Shown here piece by piece: positions 52,375 to 61,239 of a stretch of DNA of 61,428 nucleotides. How positions within the stretch are numbered: position 1 is the first letter of the stretch; the number at the start of each line of letters is the position of its first letter. The DNA comes from Oligoflexus sp. Its GTDB lineage: Bacteria > Bdellovibrionota_B > Oligoflexia > Oligoflexales > Oligoflexaceae. The stretch is from NCBI RefSeq assembly GCF_035712445.1, contig NZ_DASTAT010000142.1, positions 1 to 61,428 of the forward strand, in the 5' to 3' direction. The notes under the pieces are model-generated. The model worked only from the letters and a program-made list of their open reading frames with translations, did not search any database and was not told the origin of the DNA. The translations under genes were made by a program, and so were the position numbers.

Positions 52375-52395
52375 GTTGTGGATTGTTGATTTGGG
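52355..52395. promoter_or_regulatory. Operator: perfect 26-bp palindrome with outer repeats
   Basis: AATCCACAACCAT and ATGGTTGTGGATT (52359-52384) form a perfect palindrome. Outer arms CCCAAATC (52355-52362) and GATTTGGG (52388-52395) add a second dyad. Position between the -35 and the ArsR-type start is that of an autorepressor site. Confidence 0.75.
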
Positions 52396-52411
52396 AAAAA
52401 GAGGAGCTGCT

Positions 52412-52750
52412 GTGGACCGTTTGAGCGAGACCCTGGCTGCCGTGGCCGATCCCACGCGGCGGGCTCTGCTGCATCATCTCAGGCAAGGACCGCGTTCCGT
52501 TCACGAGTTGGCGAAACCCTTTCAGATGTCGCAGCAGGGAATATCCAAGCACCTGACGCTTTTGGAAAAAGCGCAGCTGATTGACAAGAAAAAAGTCGGT
52601 CGGGAGAGCATCTGCCAGCTGAAACCCATGCCGCTGCAGGAACTCGCGGGGTGGGTTGAGCAGTACCGGGAGTATTGGGAACAAGCCGTGGACCGCTTGG
52701 AAATATTCCTGACCGAACTGGAAGGAAAAGGAGATAAAGATGGATCGTGA
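52412..52750 (+). CDS. ArsR-family transcriptional regulator
   Basis: A 112-residue winged-helix repressor. The GTG at 52412 is chosen because GAGGAG lies 5 bases ahead; an earlier TTG would start within the operator. ADPTRRALLHHLRQGPRSVH and PFQMSQQGISKHLTLLEKAQ are the family helices. The cysteine metal site of ArsR is absent, as in the SdpR-like members that pair with SRPBCC proteins. It overlaps the AHSA1 gene by 11 bases. Confidence 0.92.
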   Translation: MDRLSETLAAVADPTRRALLHHLRQGPRSVHELAKPFQMSQQGISKHLTLLEKAQLIDKKKVGRESICQLKPMPLQELAGWVEQYREYWEQAVDRLEIFLTELEGKGDKDGS

Positions 52751-53252
52751 TGCGAATGACCCGCCCGTGACCGCAGAACCCGAGGTTCTGATTACGCGTG
52801 TTCTGAATTTTCCAAGAGAGCTTGTGTTTGATGCCTGGACACGGCCCGACTACCTGATGAAGTGGTATGCCCCTCACGGCTGCAGCATCCGCTTTGTCAA
52901 AATTGATGTGAGGGAGGGAGGCAGCTTTCATTCCTGCATCGACGATCCGAAGTTTGGGGAATGCTGGGTGACAGGGAGCTATCTTGAGGTCAAAAGACCC
53001 GAGCGTCTGGTTTTTACCATGACTCTGTCCAACGAGGCCGGCGACAGCGTAAGCGCGAAAGAGGCCGGTCACGATCCTGAGTGGCAGCAAAAAACCACGG
53101 TCACCCTCACGCTTACCCAGATCGAAAGCAGGAAAACGAAGCTGGTCCTTCATCAGAACGTCTCCGAGAGACTTGCGAAGAAGACAGGCGCCTATCCCAG
53201 CTGGCTGCAGATGCTGGATCGCCTGGAAACACTTTTAACTGAGAAGGTGTAA
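52740..53252 (+). CDS. SRPBCC/AHSA1-type protein
   Basis: A 170-residue protein of the START-like fold. EVLITRVLNFPRELVFDAWT and LMKWYAPHGCSIRFVKIDVR are characteristic, followed by GGSFHSCIDDPKFGECW. AGGAG lies 7 bases ahead of the ATG. Such proteins are nearly always found with an ArsR regulator of this kind; the ligand is unknown. Confidence 0.9.
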   Translation: MDRDANDPPVTAEPEVLITRVLNFPRELVFDAWTRPDYLMKWYAPHGCSIRFVKIDVREGGSFHSCIDDPKFGECWVTGSYLEVKRPERLVFTMTLSNEAGDSVSAKEAGHDPEWQQKTTVTLTLTQIESRKTKLVLHQNVSERLAKKTGAYPSWLQMLDRLETLLTEKV

Positions 53253-53253
53253 G

Positions 53254-54093
53254 ATGAAACACATAGCCTGGGCCATGGGCCTGCTGCTTTTTCTGTCAGG
53301 CACCCGCGCTGAAACCTTCGCAGCCTCCCACTATGCGAAGGTCAACGGACTCCGCATGTATTATGAAATTCACGGGCAGGGTCAGCCGCTGGTCCTTCTG
53401 CATGGAGGCGGTTCATCCATTCAAACCACCTTCGGGAAAGTCCTTCCCACCTTGGCCAAAAGTTATCAGATCATCGCGATAGAACAGCAAGGGCATGGCC
53501 ATACCGCGGATGTGGATCGGCCTTTCCGCTTTGAATCCATGGCCGATGATACAGCCGAGCTTTTGCGACAGCTTAAGATCGGCAAGGCGGATATTTTCGG
53601 CTTCAGCAATGGCGGGACTGTGGCTTTGCTGCTGGCTCTGCGGCATCCCTCGCAGGTGAAACGACTCGTCCTGGGTTCCGCCATCTATAGCCTGGACGGC
53701 ATACCGAAAGAGATTCGGGAATCCTTCAAAAAGCCCATAGGCCCGCAGGATATACCGGCCGCCCTGCGCGAGGACTATCTGAAAAACGCGCCGCAGCCCG
53801 ATAAGCTGCCGTTGCAGATTCAAAAACAGATGGCCCTTTTGAACTCGTTCGAGGGGATTCCAGAAAGCGCGATGAAGACCATCTCGGTTCCTACGCTTCT
53901 TTTATTCGGCGATCACGATCTTCGTCTGGAGCATCTTTTGGATATGCACCGGCTGCTTCCCCATTCGCGAATGGCGGTGATTCCTGGCGGTCATGGCGCA
54001 TATATAGGCGAGGCGACGTCCCCATCCAACCCGGATATGATCGAGGCGACTTTAAATATCGTGAAATCGTTTCTGGCGGAAAAGCTGCCCTGA
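53254..54093 (+). CDS. Exported alpha/beta hydrolase
   Basis: A 279-residue hydrolase with a signal peptide (MKHIAWAMGLLLFLSGTRA). The core has LVLLHGGGSSIQTTF for the oxyanion loop, the nucleophile elbow DIFGFSNGGTVALL with Ser, LLLFGDHDLRLE with the acid, and PGGHGAYIGE with His. It starts 2 bases after the AHSA1 stop and is the third gene of the ArsR-controlled operon. Confidence 0.88.
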   Translation: MKHIAWAMGLLLFLSGTRAETFAASHYAKVNGLRMYYEIHGQGQPLVLLHGGGSSIQTTFGKVLPTLAKSYQIIAIEQQGHGHTADVDRPFRFESMADDTAELLRQLKIGKADIFGFSNGGTVALLLALRHPSQVKRLVLGSAIYSLDGIPKEIRESFKKPIGPQDIPAALREDYLKNAPQPDKLPLQIQKQMALLNSFEGIPESAMKTISVPTLLLFGDHDLRLEHLLDMHRLLPHSRMAVIPGGHGAYIGEATSPSNPDMIEATLNIVKSFLAEKLP

Positions 54094-54103
54094 GGCGAGG
54101 CAA

Positions 54104-54123
54104 GGCCACCCGGAGGGGTGGCC
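54104..54123. terminator. Hairpin between converging genes
   Basis: GGCCACCC and GGGTGGCC pair perfectly around GGAG. No T-run follows on either strand, so it may slow rather than stop polymerase, or work with Rho. Confidence 0.4.
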
Positions 54124-54130
54124 AGACGCA

Positions 54131-54685
54131 TCAAACGGTCATGACTTCTTTTTCTTTTTTGGTCAGACGCTCATCGACGGCTTTGATGAAGTTATCGGTG
54201 AGTTTTTGAATCTCATCCTGAACGCGCTTGCTTTCATCTTCCGTGATTTTCTTGTCCTTCTCCGACTTCTTCACTTCCTCGTTCACGTCGCGGCGGATGT
54301 GACGGATGGAAACCTTGGCTTCTTCCGACATCTTCTTCAGGTTCTTCACGATTTCCTTACGACGCTCTTCGGTCAGCTGCGGAATGGGAATACGCACGAC
54401 AACGCCATCGCTGTTGGGCTGCAGGCCCAGGTCAGCTTTCATGATGGCCTTTTCGATTTCCTGGATCAGTTTTTTCTCGAAAGGCGCGACCAGGATGGTG
54501 CGGGCGTCAGGAGTGGACAGCGTACCCACCTGGTTCAGGGGGCTCATCGTTCCGTAATAGTCGACCTTCACGGAATCCAGCATGCTGATGGAAGCCCGGC
54601 CGGTCCGCACGCGGGTCAGATCCTTCTCAAAACCCACTACGCGTTTTTGCATCTCGTCTTTGCATTTGGCAATAAAGTCAGTCAT
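54131..54685 (-). CDS. frr: Ribosome recycling factor
   Basis: A 184-residue protein that splits the ribosome after termination. The ATG at 54685 (MTDFIAKCKDEM) has GAGGA 7 bases ahead and gives the usual length of 185. DLTRVRTGRASISMLDSVKV, ARTILVAPFEKKLIQEIEKA and the C-terminal charged helices are standard. It follows pyrH in the conserved rpsB-tsf-pyrH-frr order. Confidence 0.97.
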   Translation of the reverse strand: MTDFIAKCKDEMQKRVVGFEKDLTRVRTGRASISMLDSVKVDYYGTMSPLNQVGTLSTPDARTILVAPFEKKLIQEIEKAIMKADLGLQPNSDGVVVRIPIPQLTEERRKEIVKNLKKMSEEAKVSIRHIRRDVNEEVKKSEKDKKITEDESKRVQDEIQKLTDNFIKAVDERLTKKEKEVMTV

Positions 54686-54710
54686 ATGTTTATCCTCGAA
54701 TACAAAATGA

Positions 54711-55427
54711 TCAACGAACCAGGGTTCCGCCCAGCTCACCTGTGATGGCCCGACGTACGCAACCCGCTTCACCGAGTTTGAACACGCGAATCGGAATGCC
54801 CGCCTCCATGCACATCGTAATCGCTGTCGCGTCCATGACATTCAATTTCTTGCTGAGAACATCGAAGTAAGTCAGCTCATCGAATTTCACGGCATTGGCA
54901 TCCTTATGCGGATCGCGGTCATAGATGCCGTCGACCTTGGTCGCTTTCAGAATCACCTCAGCGCTCACCTCACGCGCACGCAAACTCGCGGCGGTGTCGG
55001 TGGTAAAATAAGGGTTGCCGGTTCCGCCCGCGAAGATCACCACCCGACCCTTGGCCAGATGTTTGATCGCCTTCCGACGAATGTAAGGCTCCGCCAACTC
55101 CTGCATGTGAATCGCTGTCATCACCCGACTGTAGACGTTGTACTTGGTTTCCAGAATACCCTGCAATGCCAGACTATTGATCACAGTCGCCAGCATGCCC
55201 ATGTAGTCGGCATTGGCCCGGTCCATGTCCCAGCCAGCTGCCCGCGATCCTCGCCAGATATTACCACCACCGATGACAATGGCGACTTCCACGCCCAGCT
55301 TTTGGATATCGGCGATCTCGCGCGCAACAAATTGCAGTGCGTCGCCTTCGATACCGAATCCACGTTCGCCCCCCAACATTTCACCGGAAAGTTTGAGCAT
55401 GACTCGTTTGTACTGTGCTTGACTCAT
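54711..55427 (-). CDS. pyrH: Uridylate kinase
   Basis: A 238-residue UMP kinase. The ATG at 55427 (MSQAQYKRVMLKLSGEML) has GAGGCG ahead. Nucleotide-binding GGGNIWRG and the conserved RANADYMGMLATVINSLALQ helix are intact, as is the C-terminal ATP-binding segment. It lies between tsf and frr. Confidence 0.97.
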   Translation of the reverse strand: MSQAQYKRVMLKLSGEMLGGERGFGIEGDALQFVAREIADIQKLGVEVAIVIGGGNIWRGSRAAGWDMDRANADYMGMLATVINSLALQGILETKYNVYSRVMTAIHMQELAEPYIRRKAIKHLAKGRVVIFAGGTGNPYFTTDTAASLRAREVSAEVILKATKVDGIYDRDPHKDANAVKFDELTYFDVLSKKLNVMDATAITMCMEAGIPIRVFKLGEAGCVRRAITGELGGTLVR

Positions 55428-55488
55428 TGACGCCTCTCGCGGCAGGTTTTTCATTGCGGAGAAAAGAAGGAACATGCGGACACAAGGC

Positions 55489-55516
55489 AAAAAAAACCCC
55501 GATCGCCTCGGGGTTT
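55489..55516 (-). terminator. Terminator downstream of tsf
   Basis: On the leftward strand AAACCCCGA pairs with TCGGGGTTT around a short loop and is followed by a T-run (A residues at 55489-55493 on the + strand). It separates the tsf and pyrH transcripts, at least in part. Confidence 0.8.
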
Positions 55517-55526
55517 CTTCTTTTCA

Positions 55527-56423
55527 TTAAGAGCGGAGAGCCGCGGCGACTTCATCCGCGAAGTTTTCCTTCTTCTTGTCGATGCCTTCACCCAGTTTGA
55601 AGAGGTGGAAGGAGGACAAGGTCGCGCCCTTGCCTTTTTCGGCGACGAGCTTGCTGACGCTCAGCGAAGGGTCCTTGATGAAAGCCTGCTCGGTGAAGCA
55701 GATTTCTTTGAAGAACTTGTTGATCTGACCCTGAAGGATCTTGTCATGCATATTCTCAGGCTTGCCTTGCTCAAGAAGAGCTTTGCGGCCGAGGTCTTTT
55801 TCCGTTTCGATTTCTTCGGGGCTGACTTCGTCCGACTTCAGGTAGCGAGGAGCGGCGGCAGCGGCGTGCATCGCAAGGTCCTTGCCGAGTTCCTGAACTT
55901 CAGGACCTTCAGCGCCGTTCAGAAGAACGAGAGCACCGATTTTACCACCCATGTGGGTGTAACCGGAAACAGTGCCTTTGTTCGTGGTCAGAAGAGCCAC
56001 GCGGCGCAGGCGCATGTTTTCACCGATCTTGGCGATCAGGCCTTTCAGATTGTTTTCAACCGTGTCGCTGCCCATTTTCAGGCTATTCAAAGCGTCGAGG
56101 TCGCCCACTTTATTTTGCAGAGCGACTTTCGCAACGTCGTCAGCGAATTTGACGAATTCAGCGTTCTTGCTGGCAAAGTCAGTTTCCGCGTTGAGTTCGA
56201 TCACAACACCCGTGCGATTGTCGTCGCTCACGAGAACCTTCACGATACCTTCGGAGGCCACGCGATCGGCTTTTTTCGCCGCGCGCGACAGACCGCGCTC
56301 ACGGAGCCAAAGGATGGCTTTTTCCATATCGCCTTGGTTTTCTTCCAGCGCTTTTTTACATTCCATCATGCCAACGCCAGTTTTTTCGCGCAGCTCTTTC
56401 ACCATACTCGCTGAAATTGTCAC
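55527..56423 (-). CDS. tsf: Elongation factor Ts
   Basis: A 298-residue nucleotide exchange factor for EF-Tu. The GTG at 56423 is chosen because GGGAGG lies 7 bases ahead, and it gives VTISASMVKELREKTGVGMM, the family start. KKADRVASEGIVKV and the coiled-coil dimerisation region are present. It lies 200 bases after rpsB. Confidence 0.97.
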   Translation of the reverse strand: MTISASMVKELREKTGVGMMECKKALEENQGDMEKAILWLRERGLSRAAKKADRVASEGIVKVLVSDDNRTGVVIELNAETDFASKNAEFVKFADDVAKVALQNKVGDLDALNSLKMGSDTVENNLKGLIAKIGENMRLRRVALLTTNKGTVSGYTHMGGKIGALVLLNGAEGPEVQELGKDLAMHAAAAAPRYLKSDEVSPEEIETEKDLGRKALLEQGKPENMHDKILQGQINKFFKEICFTEQAFIKDPSLSVSKLVAEKGKGATLSSFHLFKLGEGIDKKKENFADEVAAALRS

Positions 56424-56593
56424 GGGGTAACCTCCCAAATTATTTTTGAAGATGATGTTCGCAATTTATGTAGACCGGTATGGCCCGCACCCTCTTTAGC
56501 GCCTCGGCATCCTAGCTCAAGTCAAAGGTCAGAACAAATGCCATTATGACATTTTTTGGGCAAGTGCCGGGGCGAGGGAGGGACATACAAAAG

Positions 56594-56611
56594 CTGCCCC
56601 TTGCGGAGCAG
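56594..56611 (-). terminator. Hairpin after rpsB
   Basis: On the leftward strand CTGCTCC pairs with GGGGCAG around GCAA (one G-U) and is followed by CTTTTGT. It could attenuate transcription between rpsB and tsf. Confidence 0.5.
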
Positions 56612-56622
56612 ACTGAGTGAGA

Positions 56623-57411
56623 TTACTTCTTCTCGACGTTCACGCGGTTGCCTTTGTCGTCACGGAAGCTGCCTTCCTGAACGGCGAAGCCGCGCTCTGG
56701 TTTTTCACTGTCGTCACCGCCTTTGCCGCGAGCGCGGCCTTCAGCACAGGCTTGAGCCGCGGTGCCGATGAAAAGCTGCAGCGAACGCAGGCTGTCATCG
56801 TTGCCTGGGATCGGATAGTCGATCATGGTGGGGTCAGCGTTGGTATCGGCAATAGCGACGACAGGGATGCCAAGGCGCTTGGCTTCCTTGATCGCGATCG
56901 TTTCTTTGTGGGCATCGACCACGAACAGAGCGGCTGGCAGACCAGGCATATCTTTGATACCGCCGAGAACCATCTCGAGTTTTTCTTTTTCACGGGACAG
57001 GTTCAGAGCTTCTTTTTTAGTCAGCTTCTGGAACGTACCATCGGTCGACATACGCTCGATTTTGCGCAAGCGGTGGATCGAAACGCGGATGGTCTGGAAG
57101 TTGGTCAGCGTACCGCCGAGCCAACGGTGATTGATGAAGAATTGGTTGGTGCGCTTGGTTTCTTCCTGCACGAGGTCGCGAGCCAGGCGCTTGGTGCCAA
57201 CGAAGAGCACGTGGCCGCCGCGGGCGGTTGTGGCTTCCAGGAAGTCACAGGCGCGCTGGAACATTTTCACAGTCTTTTGCAGGTCGATGATGTGGATGCC
57301 GTTGCGCTGGCCGAAGATGAATGGAGCCATTTTAGGGTTCCAACGACGGGTTTGGTGACCGTAGTGGACACCGGCTTCGAGCAGCTGCTTCATGTTGATC
57401 GTAACGGACAT
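56623..57411 (-). CDS. rpsB: 30S ribosomal protein S2
   Basis: A 262-residue ribosomal protein. MKQLLEAGVHYGHQTRRWNP, KMAPFIFGQRNGIHIIDLQK and NHRWLGGTLTNFQTI are hallmarks. GGAG lies 8 bases before the ATG. It leads the rpsB-tsf-pyrH-frr order. A charged tail (GRARGKGGDDSEKPER) is slightly longer than in E. coli. Confidence 0.97.
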   Translation of the reverse strand: MSVTINMKQLLEAGVHYGHQTRRWNPKMAPFIFGQRNGIHIIDLQKTVKMFQRACDFLEATTARGGHVLFVGTKRLARDLVQEETKRTNQFFINHRWLGGTLTNFQTIRVSIHRLRKIERMSTDGTFQKLTKKEALNLSREKEKLEMVLGGIKDMPGLPAALFVVDAHKETIAIKEAKRLGIPVVAIADTNADPTMIDYPIPGNDDSLRSLQLFIGTAAQACAEGRARGKGGDDSEKPERGFAVQEGSFRDDKGNRVNVEKK

Positions 57412-57571
57412 GGGATCTCCAAAAAGTGAGAAGGTTTAAACTTCGGAAGCGAACAACTCCAGCCCGAATCGGACTGACCTTCCAGCTTTCGCTTCCTGTT
57501 TTTTAGGGAACAAGTTCCCTTGAAAAAAGCTCGACCAAGCTATACCCGGAGACCGGGCAGGGCAAGGGAAA

Positions 57572-58129
57572 TCAGTCTTTAGGCAACTTTAAATTCTTGA
57601 GCACGGCAAAAGGGCTTTCCTCGGGCTTCACCGCATCCTGAAAAACAGTGCGCTCGCTTACGTCTTTATGGCAGATAAGACAGGACTTGCCATCCGCTGC
57701 CGTCTTGACAAGGCGTGACGGCAAAGCCGTCTGAATGAAGTCGTTGATCACAACTTCCAGATCGATCATGCCCTGGGCGTCTATGTAATAGGCATCCATA
57801 TCCGAGGGTTCGAGGTCGCGTTCGACTTCCTCTTCCTCGTCTTCCACCGGGCTCTGTTCGAGATACCGCACCTTGATCTTCCGCGAGATCTCCCAAGGGA
57901 TCATGTCTTCACAGCGACTGCATGACACATTTGGCGTGAACTGGACTTCGCCCGTCACATCGTAGAGTCCATAGGTGCTAGGTGTCACAGTCAAAGCTCC
58001 GGTAATGCGTCGCGCATCGGGGCCGGCCGCTTTCATTCCAAACGATTCATAGATCAGGTGGAGCCAGGGCTCATCACCGGAAATCGTAATTGTTTTCGGG
58101 CTTCTTAGCTCTTCAGCCTTCAGTTTCAT
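57572..58129 (-). CDS. YceD/DUF177-family protein
   Basis: A 185-residue protein of the family linked to 23S rRNA accumulation. NVSCSRCEDMIPWEI holds the first Cys pair, an acidic EDEEEEVERDLEP stretch follows, then KSCLICHKD and the terminal SPFAVLKNLKLPK typical of the family. In most bacteria rpmF comes next; here the neighbour is rpsB, 160 bases away, and no rpmF is seen. AAGGAG lies 8 bases before the ATG. Confidence 0.85.
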   Translation of the reverse strand: MKLKAEELRSPKTITISGDEPWLHLIYESFGMKAAGPDARRITGALTVTPSTYGLYDVTGEVQFTPNVSCSRCEDMIPWEISRKIKVRYLEQSPVEDEEEEVERDLEPSDMDAYYIDAQGMIDLEVVINDFIQTALPSRLVKTAADGKSCLICHKDVSERTVFQDAVKPEESPFAVLKNLKLPKD

Positions 58130-58293
58130 GCAAAAAACTCCTTAATCAGGCCCTTTGTGGCCGATCGCTGGCTGAATCTAGTCCCGGCGCTGCAGCGGGG
58201 CAATAAGTAAAAAAGACTGGTTAGGCCTCGCGCCAGCAACCTCGCCACTATAATATAGATGTTTAAGATGAAGACGCGCACACAGGGGGCATC

Positions 58294-61101
58294 GTGAAAC
58301 ACGCATGGGCCATGCTTCTTTTATGGGCCTTATTGCCATTCATTTCTGCTCAGGCTGAAGTTCGGGCCCGTGATGGTGTTCTCGATCTCAGGGGCCAGGA
58401 CCTTTCCAAACCCATCCGTGCTCAAGGCACCTGGGATTTTTATTGGAAGGAGCTGCTGACTCCGGCAGACCTCAAAGATTCTCAGCGTCCCAAGACCTCC
58501 ATCAAAGTCCCCGGAATCTGGTCCCAGGATCCTGCGAAGTACGAAACGATGGGCTATGCCACCTATCGTCTGAAGGTCCTGGTGGACCCGGGACAGAAGC
58601 TGGGACTCTTCATGGATGCTTCCATCTGGTCCGCCTCGCGCATTTTCTTGGATGGCACCGAAGTCGCTCACCTCGGAAAAGTCGGGACCACGGCGGACAC
58701 ATCCGAGGGCGGCGTGGCAACCCGTATCTTTGAGATCGAGCCGAAGAGCCCGGAATTCGATCTGATCATCCAGGTCAGCAACTTTGAAATCTTCCTCTGC
58801 GGCATCACCATCGCCCCGCAGTTCGGAAGCCTGGAAGTCCTGAGCCGCGATCGCAATCAGAAGGTGGCGATCGATGTGTTCATCGTCGGTGGCCTTGTCG
58901 TGATGGGAGTCTATCACCTCTGCCTTTTCCTTCTGCGCACCGAAGATCCCTCGACTCTGTGGTTCGCTTCGATGGTCTGCTTCACAGCCCTCTGGCATGC
59001 GACTTCCCGCAATGGGTTGATCATGCTGTTCTTCCCTGACCTTGGATTTGATCATCGCCTTCGGATCTATAACAGCGCCTGGGTCATCGGCGTGGCCTCG
59101 TACAGCTGGTATTTCTATTATATTTTCCGCGGGAACTTTTCGCGCCGCGTCTGCCAGGCTTCGATCGCGATCTCGCTGGCGTTCGTGGCCACCACCCTGG
59201 TCACCAGCAGCCGCATCTTCGTCGGCCTTGCCAACGTCTATCATTTCTTCTCGCTGCTCCTTGTCGTGTATGTGATGAAGGTCGTCTATCAATCCTGGAG
59301 ACGCCGCGAGGAGGAAGGCCGCCTGATGATTTTCGGCCTGAGCATTCTTGCGGTGACGGGTGTTCATGATATCCTCGCCATTCGCGAGATCATCTCCTCG
59401 CCGATGCTGACGGCCGGCGGGCTTTTCGGTTTCATTATCTTCCAGTCCTTCATACTCGCGCGCCGCTTCTCGAATGCCTTTGTCACGGTCAAACATTCGG
59501 AAAGAGAAATCCGCTCCCTATCGGAAGACCTGAAAACTTTGAACAATAACCTTGAAAAACTGGTGGAAGAAAAGACCCGTGACATCCGCTCCATCATGGA
59601 GCACATCCCGGTCGGCATCCTAATGATTCAGCAGAATCGGAAGGCGCATAAGGATCATTCGAAGAAAGTCTATGAGTTCTTCGACAGGGCGCATCTGGAA
59701 ACGGCGGACGTCGTGGATCTGATGCTGGCGGATTCTGATCTGACTGCGGATCAAAAAAGCCAGGCGATCAGCTGCATGAATGCGAGCCTTGGCGAAGATG
59801 TCATGAATTTCTCCATGAACCAGGAGGCCCTGCCCCTTGAAATGGTGCGGAAGGAAGCTGCGGATAGGCTGCGGGTCCTGGAATTGACCTGGGATCCTAT
59901 CGTAACGACGGACAACAGAGTCGATAAGATCCTTGTGACCATGCGCGACGTCACAGACCTCAGGCGCCTGCAGCAGCATAACCAGGAGCAGCAGAAGGAA
60001 CTCGAATATATCGCCGAGATCATGAATACACCGCCGGAACGCTTCCAGCATTTTCTGCAGACCACCGATGAGCTTTTGGAACAGTGCCATATGCTCATGG
60101 CGAAGGCGGAAAAAAAGGCTCTCACGCCTAAACAGCTGAAGCTTCTTTTCATCAATATGCATACTTTAAAAGGCTTGTCGCGCAGCCTTTATCTGAAAAA
60201 CCTGAGCCATATGTTCCATGACGCGGAGCAGACCCTGATCCAAGCGCAAAACACCGAGCTTCCCGATCTTCCGAGAATACGGAGCATGATGAAAGAGATT
60301 CAAAAGCGAGTCGATCACTATAAATTCCTGGCACAAAACAGACTCGGCCGCAATCCAGAGAAGGCCTGGATGGTGGAGTATTCCGTCGCTGAACTCGAAG
60401 AGCTTTACCATGATCTTAAGGACTGGCAGGGAACCAGCGCGGCGGCTCTTGAAAAAATACGTGCGCTATTCCATGGAAAAGTCTTCAAGGACGCGCGGGC
60501 GGTCTTCGAAGAACTCTTCAGCTCTGTGCTGGTGCTAGCCCGTGATCTCGGCAAGGAAGTGCCGCGCATCGCTTTGGAAACCGGCGGCATTTGCCTGAGT
60601 CAACGCGCCGAGCAGATCTTCCGCAAGATCTTCATTCATCTGATTCGCAACGCCATGGACCACGGCTTGGAAAGCGCTGATGAGCGGCGGAAGCAAGGCA
60701 AGGATCCGGTCGGTACGATTCGGGTCACCATGCAAAGGGTTGACGAGGAACTCGAACTGCAATGCATGGATGATGGCCGGGGTCTTCACCTGCGCAGAAT
60801 TCAGGATGCCGCCGTCCAGGCTGGAATCCTGCCGGAAGGCTCACAGCCTGATCCCATGTCCCTCGCGGCCCTCATCTTTCATCCCGGCATGTCCACCGCT
60901 CGGGAATTAAGTGATATCTCCGGGCGCGGCATCGGCATGAATGCAATCCTGGCCTTCGTCGAACAGAATGAAGGTTCGATTGCCATCGAACTCGTGCCTC
61001 CGCCGCAAAGCTCGGCAGATTTTGCAGCCTTCCGCCTGATCATCCGCCTGCCTTTTCAACTTTTCGAAGAGGCCCCGCTCGGGCTCCGGGCCGCGGGCTA
61101 A
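58294..61101 (+). CDS. 7TMR-DISM sensor kinase with HPt and CheA-like ATPase domains
   Basis: A 935-residue membrane kinase. After a signal (MKHAWAMLLLWALLPFISAQ) an extracytoplasmic beta domain of the 7TMR-DISM extracellular type spans to about 195, then seven membrane spans to about 400, then a coiled coil (IRSLSEDLKTLNNNLEKLVE). A PAS-like stretch follows (about 440-570). The HPt helix NMHTLKGLSRSLYLKNLSHM has the phosphorylated His. The ATPase domain is CheA-like: FIHLIRNAMDHGLESADERR and ELSDISGRGIGMNAI. GTG is the start (GGGGG ahead), and TATAAT at 58249-58254 is a candidate -10. Confidence 0.9.
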   Translation: MKHAWAMLLLWALLPFISAQAEVRARDGVLDLRGQDLSKPIRAQGTWDFYWKELLTPADLKDSQRPKTSIKVPGIWSQDPAKYETMGYATYRLKVLVDPGQKLGLFMDASIWSASRIFLDGTEVAHLGKVGTTADTSEGGVATRIFEIEPKSPEFDLIIQVSNFEIFLCGITIAPQFGSLEVLSRDRNQKVAIDVFIVGGLVVMGVYHLCLFLLRTEDPSTLWFASMVCFTALWHATSRNGLIMLFFPDLGFDHRLRIYNSAWVIGVASYSWYFYYIFRGNFSRRVCQASIAISLAFVATTLVTSSRIFVGLANVYHFFSLLLVVYVMKVVYQSWRRREEEGRLMIFGLSILAVTGVHDILAIREIISSPMLTAGGLFGFIIFQSFILARRFSNAFVTVKHSEREIRSLSEDLKTLNNNLEKLVEEKTRDIRSIMEHIPVGILMIQQNRKAHKDHSKKVYEFFDRAHLETADVVDLMLADSDLTADQKSQAISCMNASLGEDVMNFSMNQEALPLEMVRKEAADRLRVLELTWDPIVTTDNRVDKILVTMRDVTDLRRLQQHNQEQQKELEYIAEIMNTPPERFQHFLQTTDELLEQCHMLMAKAEKKALTPKQLKLLFINMHTLKGLSRSLYLKNLSHMFHDAEQTLIQAQNTELPDLPRIRSMMKEIQKRVDHYKFLAQNRLGRNPEKAWMVEYSVAELEELYHDLKDWQGTSAAALEKIRALFHGKVFKDARAVFEELFSSVLVLARDLGKEVPRIALETGGICLSQRAEQIFRKIFIHLIRNAMDHGLESADERRKQGKDPVGTIRVTMQRVDEELELQCMDDGRGLHLRRIQDAAVQAGILPEGSQPDPMSLAALIFHPGMSTARELSDISGRGIGMNAILAFVEQNEGSIAIELVPPPQSSADFAAFRLIIRLPFQLFEEAPLGLRAAG

Positions 61102-61239
61102 GTGCCCGTAGTCCCATGCCTTCTGCCCAATAAGTTCTTTCCTTACCGAAAGATACAAGAAAAGACTCCACTTTCTTACGGGGTGACCGATGACAGATCG
61201 GAGTCAAAATATATCCAGGGATGGAGACAGTCGACCCGT

